Both the position numbers and the translations under genes were made by a program. A stretch of DNA of 64,000 nt, from NCBI GenBank assembly GCA_963833675.1, contig CAWHYW010000016.1:248001-312000 (forward strand). The letters are read 5' to 3'. Each line of letters starts with the position of its first letter. The stretch's first letter is position 1. This document shows positions 1 through 9,108 of the stretch, piece after piece. Below the pieces are notes generated by a model, which did not search any database, was not told the DNA's origin, and was given only the letters and a program-made list of their open reading frames with translations. This DNA is from DASQDN01 sp963833675. Lineage in GTDB: Bacteria > Acidobacteriota > Terriglobia > Bryobacterales > Bryobacteraceae.

Positions 1-1
1 G

Positions 2-358
2 AAACTGGTTACCGGCGTCTCCGAACGCATGGCCTCGGAAGAATTGGCGCGGCACATCGGTCTGGCATGGGAGCGTCTGCCCGAGCCGAGGCATCCCTTC
101 TCGCTTGAAATCATCAGTCCGGACCGTCCTTCAATGTATGTCAATCTCGGCCCGCACCCACCCCGCCTTTGGCCGGAAGATATCGACCGCCTTCACGATA
201 TCTGGCTCCGGCTGAGCGCGCAAGAGAACCTCGGCTCGAAACTGCATCATCGGGATGTTGTCGGCCTTGCACTCCGGCGTCTTGCTGGCGATTTAGAGGC
301 TGGCAAACGCGACGATATCGTCGAATCCCTCGAGCGCGATATTCGCGATCACCGCTAA
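2..358 (+). CDS. C-terminal fragment of a probable amino-acid permease-like protein (5' end outside window)
   Basis: The frame is open from base 2 and ends at 358, giving 118 visible codons; the ATG at 29 is probably internal because coding-like sequence continues upstream of it. The fragment is soluble and charged, with the stretch GPHPPRLWPEDIDRLH followed by KLHHRDVVGLALRRL. From memory this type of tail occurs at the cytosolic C-terminus of acidobacterial APC-type permeases that carry a universal-stress-like domain, but no membrane segment is visible here, so the family call is weak. What is firm is that a protein-coding gene enters from the left and stops at 358. Confidence 0.45.
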   Translation, partial: KLVTGVSERMASEELARHIGLAWERLPEPRHPFSLEIISPDRPSMYVNLGPHPPRLWPEDIDRLHDIWLRLSAQENLGSKLHHRDVVGLALRRLAGDLEAGKRDDIVESLERDIRDHR

Positions 359-433
359 ATCTCCCTCGTCCGGCGCCTATCCTATGACACGACTCCCGGG
401 CTAGCGTCTATGCCTTTGCGGCCGCGATAAAAG

Positions 434-442
434 TGCTACATT
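434..442 (+). promoter_or_regulatory. Extended -10 promoter element for the 468 gene
   Basis: TGC followed by TACATT (437-442) fits an extended -10 element, 25 bases before the ATG at 468, with an AGAGGGGAA ribosome binding site at 456-463. No good -35 is visible; the nearest hexamer at 17 bases is CTTTGC. The same TGCTACA core stands before the TonB gene and before rpmI. Confidence 0.45.
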
Positions 443-467
443 AGTTAGCCAGCACAGAGGGGAACTC

Positions 468-3400
468 ATGCGGAGCTTCATTCCCGTACTTATTGCACTT
501 ACCTTAGCGCCGGCCACTCGCGCCGACGAAACAGCCAAAGCACGATTATTAGAGAAAGAAGGCGACTCGCTGGGAGCGCGGTCGGTCCTTAGAGCGGCAG
601 CCGCGACAAACGATCCGGCAGCACAACTCGCGTATGCCGAGTTTCTCCACCGGTACCGTGATCCCGAGGCTCGCGCAGCCTACGAGAAGCTATTATCAAC
701 AGCGGACGGTCCGCGAAAGAACCAAGTTGCTCGCCGTCTGGTTCTGTTGAACCTGTTGGCCGGCGATCGCGACAGCGCGGCCAAGTTCTACGAGATATAC
801 AAGAGCACCGGTGGAGGCGACCTGACGGCGTCCGTGCTGCAGGCTCCACGCAACACAACCAAACAGCCGCAAATGGTTTCCATTCCCGGTCCGTTGCGGT
901 CCTTCGCCAGGATGGCGGCGCTTTCTCCCGATCTCGCTCCGGAGGAGGTCCTGGGCGGCCTCGCGAGAAACATCGTGACAAACGGCTATCAGGCCTCGGC
1001 GAGCAGCGATTCTCTCGATCAAACCGAATACCTGAAGCTCGTCTTCCGATATCTTTCTCAGGCTCGCGAGTTGGACAAACTTGCAACGGACAACAATCAC
1101 ACCATCAAGATCGAGAATTGTGAATCCTCGAAGACCGCAGATCTGTTGCGCGTCCTGGGTTATCGAATGCGTGGTGGCTGCGGTTCCGAAGTAGTCCTGG
1201 AAACGGTCAATGCGACACGCGCATTTCTGACCATCGATTCCGGGTTTCCACTCGCTCAACTCGAGCAATCTCTTCGGACGAACCGCCCATTCGTTTACGA
1301 GTTTCAGCCGTCACAAGTACCCGTGTTGTACGACAGGGAGTATTGGCTGAGCGCTCTCGATAAAGCCAACGGCGAGTTTATTGATGTTTTCCTGTCCGAC
1401 CCGGCGCTCTGCCGGCTGTATCTCGGACTTTCCAAGCTCGACTCCGAAACCGCCGAGCAGCTTCGGAAGCAGATGCCCGCATCCCGGCTGAAAGCGTTCG
1501 CGCACGTGCTGGATTTCTACGGCGGCATGTTTCAGATCCAAAAAGGAGTCGCGCTGGTTCCGGGCGGAGAGAAGGCGTGGCCGGCATGGACCGATTTTGT
1601 AGGCGGTAAGTCTCCCAAAGACGGGGCCGCCTTTTTCGAAAGACTGCTTACCCGCGATGATGGATGGGCAGCGGCATACTACGATGCCCTGGCTCGCATC
1701 AGCGGGCCCACTCGGGATTACCTCCTGGAGCCGAAGCGGATGAATCGGTTCTATATGGCGATGAAAGGAAAGATCACCAGTCCCGGACCCGCCCGGCCGG
1801 TTTTCCGCGCCAGCACCGATCTCATGCTGTTGACACAGCGGCTGCGGCTTGAACCCAATGGAAAGCCGCACATACCCGGCAATCTCGAGATCTGGAAGAA
1901 CCTCTTCATCGCTCACCCGCACGGGAAATACGATGGCAAGCTGACGAAAGCGGCTACCGGGTGGAAAGAGCCGGATGACCTCATCGAGGCCTTGTTCGCT
2001 TTATGTCGTAAGGCGGTGGAAAACGAGCCTCTGAAGATCTACATGGCGATGACGGACTTGAATCGATACCGGTCTGCGCCTCTCGAACCCGCGACTGTAG
2101 ATCGACTCGCTCGTGAGTATCGGCATTACGGATCTCAGTACCCGATTTTCGCGGAAGCGGCAACGCTTTCGGAGAAGACGATTTTACGCTACCTCGATGT
2201 TTCCGACGCGATAACAAACATGCGCGACCACCTCCTGAAGGCGGATACCGCCGGCACGATGCAATCGGAGGTTGGACTTTGGCAGATATTCGTCAGGCAG
2301 AGCTCAATTCGCCCCGCCGATGCGGATGCGGCGCTTTCGAACATTCTGTCCGGTTTCGACAAAATCCGGAACGGGCGTGAATTGTTCGATACCGGCCGTG
2401 CCGGAGTCAAGGCTATTCTAGCCGCTACCAAAACAGCCGAGAACGTGTCCGTTCAGGATCGCTTGATCGATTTGCTGGCCGGCAGCGCCGCGCCTGCGGA
2501 CGCCGATTCGCACCGTCAGGTCGTCGAGAACATGATCCGGATCCTCGAGGCGCAGCGCCTGATCAACCTCGACACAATTTTTGAGATGGCCGACAATCTC
2601 GAAAGCCTCACGCGCGGCGAAAAGCTGAACAAGGCTCTGGTGACGAAATTAGCCGCCAGAATCAACGAAATTCAGCTGCCGCGCGCTTCGATGTCCAGCG
2701 CCGAAAAGAATACACTTGCCTTCGGATATTGGACGGAGCGCCACGTCGAGCAGGAACGAAAGACGATTCTGCTCGCCCAAGTCGAAAAAGCTGCGGCCGG
2801 AAAGGACGCCGATAAACTTCGTGACATTCGCGGACTACTGGCGCCCTTCTTGCGAGATACCCTCGTAGGGTTCAACTATGTTCACTATGCGCCGCCTGGA
2901 GCCCAGATCTTGCTCACCAATCCGTTGTTCGTGCGCACCCATGACTTCCTGGGTGTGCAGGGATCGCAACAAACCTGGCGAACTACGGAAGTGTTCGGAT
3001 CGGGCTGGCCTTCAAGTGCAGGCGGGCGTTTGGTGGGATCTTTATCCGGACTGCCGTATGCGCTCGCGGAGGCCGAGCAGAACTTCCTGATTCCCACACG
3101 CGAGCAGGCTTTGATCTGGGGAGATCTGGTGCCTCAGATGATCCTTATGGCGAAGGTGGCTCGATGGTGGGACGTTACTCCGTGCCAAACGCATTGGGTA
3201 GCTCTCCACATGAATAAAGGGGAACATCTGATCGCGGAAGCGGCCCTCAATCCGCAAAGGTTCACTGAAGTCATCGACTTGCTGAATCGGCACGCTCCTC
3301 CGGTGCGCGTGTATCGAATTGCGGAATTTCTTGAGCAACGGCAGCGTGCAGGAAGCGATCGACAACGTGACTCCCGCGGAGCTTTTTGCACTGGCCACGG

Positions 3401-3846
3401 AGTGGTGGGAGACCCACAAGGACGATAACGGACTGTTTGCGCAGGAAGCCAGACGCCTTATGGCCGATGAGCCGCAGAAGGTCTCTTTTGCGGCGATCTC
3501 GAGGGCGTTCGGAACTCCCAAGCCCACGCTAACCGGTTCCTACCAACCCGAATTGCTGAACATGCGGACATTCCCCACGTTAATGGGATATTCCAGCCGG
3601 ATTATGGCGGAAAGCTGGGAATCCAATCTGCTGTTTTACGCCGCGCTGGCCGATGAAGTCCATATGCCGCCATCCCAGCTGAATCTGGCAGTGCCGGAAT
3701 GGACTCAGCAGACAGTGGAGAAGATCTTCGCAACGCACCTCGAAGATTGGCCCGCGCTATTGCGGTCACTTCGGTTAGTGGGTAACGACGTGCGCGCGAA
3801 GGCGAGAAAACAACTTGCCGTCGAACAAAAGGCTTCATTGCAGTAA
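468..3846 (+). CDS. Large secreted protein of unknown function (about 1125 aa, one frameshift)
   Basis: A signal peptide (MRSFIPVLIALTLAPATRADE) starts the protein, so it is exported. Residues about 25-110 are alanine-rich amphipathic helices resembling TPR-like repeats (KARLLEKEGDSLGARSVLR). The rest is mixed and I recognise no catalytic motif. The reading frame starting at 468 continues to stop at 3428, but a second frame carries obvious coding sequence from about 3322 to 3846; removing one base in the TTTCTT stretch near 3320 joins EFL to SNGSVQEAID and yields a single protein. It is followed after 15 bases by the VWA protein and is probably cotranscribed with it. Function unknown; the pairing with a VWA protein suggests a role at the cell envelope. 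Confidence 0.75.
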
Positions 3847-3861
3847 CTACGGAGGATACGA

Positions 3862-4839
3862 GTGAAGAGATTAGTTTCTACGCTTGGAATCACAGGCTTT
3901 GCCGCTGCGCTATTTCTTTACGCGCAAGAACGCCCGGTTTTCCGTGTAAAGGTCGATATGGTGGTGCTCGGCTTCACGGTCACCGACTCGAAAGGCAAGT
4001 ATCAGACGGGTTTGAAGCCGAAGGATTTTAGAGTCACCGAAGACGGTATCGTCCAGAAGCTCTCGACGTTTGCGGAAGGGAGCAGGCCCCCCGTTCAGGT
4101 GTTGGAAGACGGGTCCACGCAACCGCTTGTAGCTAAGGGAGCCGAGGTTGCGGATCGCCCCTCGGATTCTCTTGTAGGAACGAACGTGTTCGTCCTGTTC
4201 GATACCAGCAACTATATGTATCGGGGCTTCGTATATGCCTCGGACGCCATCGCTGACTTCGTTCGTGGACTGGACCGCGCCGATTCCGTGGCTGTTTATA
4301 CCTATAGCCGCAATCTCTCGCGAGCCGCGATTTTGAGCCGTGAGCGCAATGATGCCATCACCGGCTTGCGGAAAGCTGTCGCAGGTGACGATTCAGCCCT
4401 ATACAACGCTCTGTTGCTAACGCTTCGCGATGCCGCAAAGGTTCCGGGCCGCAAGGTTGTGATTGTGTTTTCGAACGGTCCGGATAATGCCAGCATGGTC
4501 GCTCCCGATGACGTTCGCGCCGTCGCCGAAGATGAGGGTATTCCGATTTATGTAATCTCAACGAATGAGGTCAACAAGGATCCCATCTCGAGCGGCGTGT
4601 TCCGCCGTATCTCTACACGTACAGGAGGCAAGTCCTATTTCGCGAAGACCTGGCAGAAGCAGGTCGAGGCGTTTGAAGACATCCGCGAAGACCTGGTGAA
4701 CTCATACACCATCACCTATTATCCGCAGGCCAATCCGAATGAAGGATTCCGAAAGATCAGTGTCGAGATCCCGAGTGATGTGGCAAAGAAATACCGTATC
4801 CGGGCCCGTCCTGGCTATCGGCCGCGCGGCGGCTTCTAG
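3862..4839 (+). CDS. Acidobacterial VWFA-related secreted protein
   Basis: This 325-aa protein matches the acidobacterial VWFA-related family (TIGR03436 type). It has a signal peptide (first 21 residues), then the family-typical start VFRVKVDMVVLGFTV, KDFRVTEDG around residue 55 and a von Willebrand A fold from about residue 105 to 300. The metal-site motif at residue 114 reads D-T-S-N-Y, so the last serine of the canonical DxSxS is replaced by tyrosine and metal binding may be weak. VWA domains mediate protein-protein contacts outside the cell; the ligand is unknown. It is 15 bases downstream of the large secreted protein. Its last 83 bases overlap the convergent histidine kinase gene. Confidence 0.85.
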   Translation: MKRLVSTLGITGFAAALFLYAQERPVFRVKVDMVVLGFTVTDSKGKYQTGLKPKDFRVTEDGIVQKLSTFAEGSRPPVQVLEDGSTQPLVAKGAEVADRPSDSLVGTNVFVLFDTSNYMYRGFVYASDAIADFVRGLDRADSVAVYTYSRNLSRAAILSRERNDAITGLRKAVAGDDSALYNALLLTLRDAAKVPGRKVVIVFSNGPDNASMVAPDDVRAVAEDEGIPIYVISTNEVNKDPISSGVFRRISTRTGGKSYFAKTWQKQVEAFEDIREDLVNSYTITYYPQANPNEGFRKISVEIPSDVAKKYRIRARPGYRPRGGF

Positions 4840-6490
4840 CTTCCTTTACGTGACGCGCCACCAGATCGAGGAGATCGGCTGGACGTACCGGCTTAGAGAT
4901 GTAGTCGGTCATCCCGCCGGCGAGACATCGCTCCCGGTCTCCCTTTAGCGCATGGGCAGTCATTGCGATAACCGGTATCGGTTCTTTCCCTTTGGCTGCC
5001 TGCCACGCGCGAATCTTTGAAGTCGCCTGAAAACCGTCCATCTCCGGCATTTGAATGTCCATGAGGATGAGTTCTAACGGTTGTTCGAGAGCGATTTGAA
5101 CAGCTTCGACTCCGTTATTCGCAACTAACACTCGGTAGCCGCCCTTTTCGAGCGTCCGAACCGCCAGCATCTGGTTCACCTTGTTATCTTCGGCCAGTAA
5201 GATTGTCGCGCTGCCGGAGCTAACAGACCATTCGCCACTCATGTTCTGTGGTGTTGCCGCAATCTCCTTTGGACTGCCTTCCTGGACCTCGATAGTGAAT
5301 TCAAAACAACTGCCTTGACCGACGACGCTCTCGACCGTGAGTTGTCCGCCCATTAGCGTGACGAGTCTCGACGCAATCGCTAACCCAAGTCCTGTTCCCC
5401 CATACTTACGGCTGGTCGAGCCATCCGCCTGGCAGAACATTTCAAAAATGCGACGGTGATGCTCTGGCGGGATTCCGATGCCGGTATCTCGTACCCTAAA
5501 CCGGGCTCTACATCCATCTTTCGTTGCGATCCGATCGACAGTGACCCTGATCTCCCCAGCCTGGGTGAATTTCGACGCATTTCCCACGAGGTTCGTGAGG
5601 ACCTGCCGGAGACGGGCGGCGTCCCCAATCCAGGTCGGCGGCAGGTCGGGATCGATGTCACAGACCGCGCGAATTCCTTTCTGTGCAGCGGGTAAGGCTA
5701 CTAAGTCGATGCAACTCTCAACCAATCGCCGGACATGGAAAGGCTGCGACTCGAGCTCCATTCGCCCGGCTTCGATTTTCGAGAAATCGAGTATGTCGTT
5801 GATTATCGTTAACAGAGCTTCTGCCGATGTCTTCACCACTTCGAGATTGGTGCGCTGTTCCCGATCGAGGCTCGTTTCCAGGGTCAATTCGGTCATCCCG
5901 AGGATGCCGTTCATCGGAGTGCGAATCTCATGGCTCATGTTGGCGAGGAACTCGCTCTTGGCGCAACTCGCCGCCTCGGCCGCCGCCCGAGCCTCTTCGA
6001 GAGCGGCCTGCTCACGTTTTTGACGCGTGACGTCTCGAGCAATAATATCGACCGCGTTTGGACCGCCATTGCCGTGCCGCAGGCGGCAATTCATCTCCAG
6101 CACCACGCGCCTGCCGCCTGGCGACAGGGTCGTCATTTCCCTCAAGACCGACCGCTCACCTCCGATCAGCATTCCGAAGACATCCTTCAGCGTCCGGCGA
6201 TCAGCGGGTTCCATGAAGCTATGCAGCGTGAGACCGACCGTGTCCTGGTCCGTGCATCCGAATACCTGCTTGGCGGCGTAGTTCATGGCCGTGAAAGCGC
6301 CGTTCATATCGACCGTAAATACCAGATCTGTCGAATTCTGGAACAGGTCCCGATAACGCTCCTCGATCGCAGTCTCCAGTTGCAACTGGCCACGAATGAT
6401 CGCCGTTTGCTGGTTAAGCTTGCGCTTCAAAGACACCAGCCATACCAAGCCTCCGGCGATCAATACGGTCAAGGCAAACCACGGCATCAT
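4757..6490 (-). CDS. Hybrid sensor histidine kinase (PAS-HisKA-HATPase-REC)
   Basis: A 577-aa two-component sensor. One N-terminal membrane helix (residues 4-21) is followed by a PAS domain (about 45-160), a HisKA domain with phospho-acceptor His187 in FLANMSHEIRTPMNG, an ATPase domain with DTGIGI and GGTGLGLAI, and a C-terminal receiver domain (about 428-545) with acceptor Asp478 in LMDIQMPEMDG. The input part is short; in many acidobacterial homologues a periplasmic sensing domain precedes this helix, so the gene may be an N-terminally shortened form. An SD-like AGAAGGA sits immediately before the double ATG start. The last 25 or so codons overlap the VWA gene and lie outside the receiver domain, so the true stop may have been lost to an indel. 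No cognate DNA-binding regulator is adjacent. Confidence 0.88.
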   Translation of the reverse strand: MMPWFALTVLIAGGLVWLVSLKRKLNQQTAIIRGQLQLETAIEERYRDLFQNSTDLVFTVDMNGAFTAMNYAAKQVFGCTDQDTVGLTLHSFMEPADRRTLKDVFGMLIGGERSVLREMTTLSPGGRRVVLEMNCRLRHGNGGPNAVDIIARDVTRQKREQAALEEARAAAEAASCAKSEFLANMSHEIRTPMNGILGMTELTLETSLDREQRTNLEVVKTSAEALLTIINDILDFSKIEAGRMELESQPFHVRRLVESCIDLVALPAAQKGIRAVCDIDPDLPPTWIGDAARLRQVLTNLVGNASKFTQAGEIRVTVDRIATKDGCRARFRVRDTGIGIPPEHHRRIFEMFCQADGSTSRKYGGTGLGLAIASRLVTLMGGQLTVESVVGQGSCFEFTIEVQEGSPKEIAATPQNMSGEWSVSSGSATILLAEDNKVNQMLAVRTLEKGGYRVLVANNGVEAVQIALEQPLELILMDIQMPEMDGFQATSKIRAWQAAKGKEPIPVIAMTAHALKGDRERCLAGGMTDYISKPVRPADLLDLVARHVKEARSRRAADSQDGPGYGISLPHHSGSRH

Positions 6491-6809
6491 TCCTTCTCAT
6501 CGAGCCGCATCTCGAACGTTTTAGAGTTTTTCTGCGTGAGCCTGATCGGAACCCGGTGGAAAGCCGTAATATATGTAGATCGATTCCGTTTGGCCTGTAA
6601 GTATGCAGACGACTACGATGTTCTGGGTTTTGAAGCATCGCATGAGTTGCCGTCACCATCTAACGTACTGATAGTGAACAATCTTTCGGAATCGCGCGAG
6701 GGTTGAAGATGCGCGTTTGTGCTACACTTTTTCATAGCCGGATTGCAACCCGGCCTTGTCGATGCGCGTCTAGATGGTGTCTGACCCGTTACGGAAGGTT
6801 TGAGCATCG
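6491..6809. other. 319-bp intergenic region between histidine kinase and TonB gene
   Basis: This divergent spacer holds the extended -10 element at 6720-6728 for the TonB gene. On the minus strand a short open frame without a start codon runs up to the kinase ATG and ends with an ATGA-type overlap; it could be the end of a lost upstream reading frame or chance. Nothing else is recognised. Confidence 0.5.
6720..6728 (+). promoter_or_regulatory. Extended -10 promoter element for the TonB gene
   Basis: TGC-TACACT lies 82 bases before the ATG at 6810. A TTGAAG hexamer stands at 6703-6708, only 14 bases upstream of the -10, too close for a normal -35, so recognition probably relies on the extended -10. 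The core matches that upstream of rpmI exactly. Confidence 0.45.
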
Positions 6810-7829
6810 ATGATCGCGCATCAAGAGGAAGTCCCAGAAGCAATGAGCGTCGAACGTTCCACAGTGGCGGAAGTAACTGAGCCGGATGATCACCTGAATT
6901 TCCTTCCATCGGAAACGCAGACGCCTTGGTACAAGGGGTTTGTCGATAACATCCGGGATCTCATCCAGCCCAAAAAGCTCCCGCCGCTTGAGGTCACGTC
7001 TAAACCAATTCCTGTCAAGGATATATGGGGAGACAGCAAGAACACTCGCACTGCTGGTATGTCGTCAGTGCTGATTCACGGCGTGGGCATCGCCTTGCTA
7101 ATCGTCATCGGCACCAACAAGACTGTACAGCAGAAGGTGAAAGAGACAGTTCATCTCGTTGCGCCTGATATCGCCCCCTATATACCGGCTGCTCCGAAGA
7201 AAAACGTCATGGGTGGCGGCGGCGGTGGTGGCGACCGGTCTCCATTGGAGGCCAGCAAGGGTAAGCTTCCGAAGATTGCGCCGCGGCAGTTCGCGCCTCC
7301 TTCGGCCGTCGTCAACAATCCCAATCCAAAGCTGATGGTCGAGCCGACGATCGTGGTGCAGCCCAACGCTCCCCTACCCAATGTCGCTTCGGTCAACTTT
7401 GGAAATCCGCTAGGGGTTAACGGTCCTCCATCAAACGGGACCGGTGCAAACGGTGGGATTGGTTCGGGTAAAGGCGGCGGTGTCGGGAGCGGCGATGGTG
7501 TCGGTTTCGGACCCGGTAGTGGCGCCGGCTACGGTGGTGGCGTTTACCGAATCGGCGGTGGTGTTTCCGCCCCGGTCGTTCTCTTTAAAAAGGAACCCGA
7601 GTACTCTGAAGAGGCTCGCAAAGCCAAATTCCAGGGCACTGTGACACTCGCGATTGTTATCCAGGCAGACGGCTCCACCAGCAATATTCGCGTCCTCCGG
7701 CCTCTTGGATTGGGTCTCGACGAGAAGGCGATCGAAGCCGTAAAGGAATGGCGTTTCAAGCCTTCCATGAAAGATGGCAAGCCGGTCGCGGTGACTGCCA
7801 ACGTCGAAGTGAACTTCCGGCTGCTTTAA
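6810..7829 (+). CDS. TonB family energy-transducing protein
   Basis: This 339-aa protein couples inner-membrane proton motive force to outer-membrane receptors. A cytoplasmic N-terminal part of about 83 residues precedes one membrane helix (about 84-101, SSVLIHGVGIALLIVIGT). A periplasmic linker rich in proline, asparagine and glycine follows, with long Gly-Ser stretches at about residues 205-250. The C-terminal TonB domain (about 255-339) contains EPEYSEEARKAKFQGTVTL and WRFKPSMKDGKPV, which are typical. The long cytoplasmic extension is unusual compared with the short N-terminus of classical TonB but common in Acidobacteriota. No ExbB or ExbD gene is adjacent. It could serve the two TonB-dependent receptors at 36 and 50 kb. 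The gene overlaps convergent zapA by 74 bases. Confidence 0.88.
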   Translation: MIAHQEEVPEAMSVERSTVAEVTEPDDHLNFLPSETQTPWYKGFVDNIRDLIQPKKLPPLEVTSKPIPVKDIWGDSKNTRTAGMSSVLIHGVGIALLIVIGTNKTVQQKVKETVHLVAPDIAPYIPAAPKKNVMGGGGGGGDRSPLEASKGKLPKIAPRQFAPPSAVVNNPNPKLMVEPTIVVQPNAPLPNVASVNFGNPLGVNGPPSNGTGANGGIGSGKGGGVGSGDGVGFGPGSGAGYGGGVYRIGGGVSAPVVLFKKEPEYSEEARKAKFQGTVTLAIVIQADGSTSNIRVLRPLGLGLDEKAIEAVKEWRFKPSMKDGKPVAVTANVEVNFRLL

Positions 7830-8124
7830 TTACGTTTTCCAGAACGTCGTCCAGCAGGACCGAAAACTGTCTCGATTTGTCTTCGACTCTCGCGCGTAGA
7901 TTCGTGAACTCTCTTTCGAGCGTCCGAACGCGATCCTGCAAATGCAGGCAAGCCAACATCGCCACCCTCATGGATTCTAGATTTCCTGAGCGCGCGATGG
8001 TGTGCATCAGCTCGTCGACTTCGTTTGCGGCTTCTTCTATTTCGGCGGGATCACCTTCTACCAGCAAGGTGAAGCTGTGATTGAAAATGGATACGCGAAC
8101 CGGTTGTTTCTCGGGCGTGTCCAT
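7756..8124 (-). CDS. zapA: Cell division protein ZapA
   Basis: Residues 8-95 match ZapA: a short beta-hairpin with VRVSIFNHSFTLLVEG, then long amphipathic helices that form the coiled-coil tetramer. ZapA binds FtsZ and bundles its protofilaments at the division site. The stop codon of the upstream zapB-like gene is 9 bases away, so both are read together behind rplT. The last 24 residues (after DDVLENVIK) lie inside the convergent TonB gene and look unlike ZapA, being arginine- and proline-rich; the real end may be near 7830 if an indel removed the stop. Typical ZapA proteins are about 90-110 residues. Confidence 0.82.
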   Translation of the reverse strand: MDTPEKQPVRVSIFNHSFTLLVEGDPAEIEEAANEVDELMHTIARSGNLESMRVAMLACLHLQDRVRTLEREFTNLRARVEDKSRQFSVLLDDVLENVIKAAGSSLRRWQSPRPACHLSWKA

Positions 8125-8133
8125 TCTCCTACG

Positions 8134-8385
8134 TTAACTTGCGAGCGAGTCCATTTGTCCGAGCAGCTTCTCGATACGGCTCCGTACCTGCTTGCGCTCA
8201 GACTGTAGAGTTTCCAATTCTTCTGACAGCCGTTTGTTCTCAGCTTTCAGTTCTTCAGATGCCTTTACGGCAGCGTCTCTCTCCTGCCTGTATTGCGCAA
8301 GAAGCTCGACGGCTTTGACGATGCGCTCCTCGAGACTTTGCAGCGCATCGGTTTCTTCAGTTCGTGTGGTTGGTGTTGCTGCCAT
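8134..8385 (-). CDS. Small coiled-coil protein, ZapB-like
   Basis: An 83-aa protein that is almost entirely heptad coiled coil (from SLEERIVKAVELLAQY to IEKLLGQMDSL). The open frame extends further upstream to 8481, but the ATG at 8385 is chosen because everything before it lies inside rplT and is not helical. The position directly upstream of zapA, the length and the coiled coil agree with a ZapB-type divisome protein, which links ZapA-FtsZ to other factors in known systems. Sequence alone cannot prove this because coiled coils are low in specific information. Confidence 0.65.
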   Translation of the reverse strand: MAATPTTRTEETDALQSLEERIVKAVELLAQYRQERDAAVKASEELKAENKRLSEELETLQSERKQVRSRIEKLLGQMDSLAS

Positions 8386-8410
8386 ACTGTGACTGCACCT
8401 GAAATACCAG

Positions 8411-8785
8411 CTACTTACCGGAGGTCGAAGCCGCAGAAGAAGCTTGTGCCCGCTCGACGAGAGCGCGGAAGCCAGCTTCATCTGTAGCCGCGATGTCCGC
8501 CAGAACTTTACGGTTCAGGTCGATACCGCCCTTCTTCAAGCCATCCATAAACTTGCTGTAGGAAATACCGGCCGTGCGGCATGCGGCGTTAATGCGAACG
8601 ATCCATAGCGAGCGGAAATCGCGCTTCTTGTGCTTGCGGCCGATATAGCCATGCCGCAGCGAACGCTCGACTGCCTCTTGCGCTGCGCGATACAGCTTAC
8701 TCTTGTTGAGGAAGAATCCTTGAGCTAGCGCCAGCGTCTTTTTGCGATTCGCGCGGCGCTTGGTTCCTCTTTTTACTCTAGGCAC
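8411..8785 (-). CDS. rplT: 50S ribosomal protein L20
   Basis: The 124-aa product begins MPRVKRGTKRRANRKKTLAL and continues with the conserved GFFLNKSKLYRAAQEAVERS, which identifies L20. It binds 23S rRNA domain II and is needed early in 50S assembly. An AAGGAG ribosome binding site precedes the ATG. It follows rpmI after 73 bases and is followed by the zapB-like gene after 25 bases. In many bacteria pheST and infC belong to this cluster; neither is seen here. The C-terminus has a short Ala/Ser-rich extension (QASSAASTSGK). Confidence 0.97.
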   Translation of the reverse strand: MPRVKRGTKRRANRKKTLALAQGFFLNKSKLYRAAQEAVERSLRHGYIGRKHKKRDFRSLWIVRINAACRTAGISYSKFMDGLKKGGIDLNRKVLADIAATDEAGFRALVERAQASSAASTSGK

Positions 8786-8858
8786 GTTTTTCTCCTTTTA
8801 TCTAAGAACGAGGCGGAACAGGCACGTGCGATTGAGCCCGGCCGCACTCAGAAGATGC

Positions 8859-9053
8859 TTAATAAGGCAGCATCGAATTCAGCTTCGCCTGGTCGGCCGG
8901 ATCGGCGACCACACTCTGGTGAAGCTTACGTTTACGCGAGCGCGCTTTCGAGGTCAAGATGTGACGGCCGAAGGCGTGATTGCGAACAATCTTGCCGGTG
9001 CCCGTCTTCTTGAACCGCTTGGACGCACCTTTGTGTGTCTTTAACTTAGGCAT
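8859..9053 (-). CDS. rpmI: 50S ribosomal protein L35
   Basis: The 64-aa product starts MPKLKTHKGASKRFKKTGTG and has the normal length and basic composition of L35, a 23S rRNA-binding protein of the large subunit. It is the first gene of the block rpmI-rplT-zapB-like-zapA. Upstream, instead of the usual infC, lies the end of a secreted phosphodiesterase gene 55 bases away. A TGCTACACT element on the minus strand in that gap probably gives the block its own promoter. Confidence 0.97.
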   Translation of the reverse strand: MPKLKTHKGASKRFKKTGTGKIVRNHAFGRHILTSKARSRKRKLHQSVVADPADQAKLNSMLPY

Positions 9054-9091
9054 TGTTCTGGACTTCCGAGGGGGAATTTACGAACCCTCTT

Positions 9092-9100
9092 AGTGTAGCA
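9092..9100 (-). promoter_or_regulatory. Extended -10 promoter element for rpmI-rplT-zapB-like-zapA
   Basis: On the minus strand TGC-TACACT ends 38 bases before the rpmI start codon, inside the short gap after the phosphodiesterase stop. It is identical to the element before the TonB gene. No clear -35 is visible. Confidence 0.45.
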
Positions 9101-9108
9101 TGGCGTGC

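Noticed and set aside
6491..6660. Short minus-strand frame that ends on the histidine kinase start
   Set aside because: It has no start codon after its upstream stop and no recognisable motif, so it cannot be supported as a gene.
7178..7396. Glycine-rich minus-strand frame opposite the TonB linker
   Set aside because: It mirrors the repetitive GGC codons of the TonB linker and has no start context or family.
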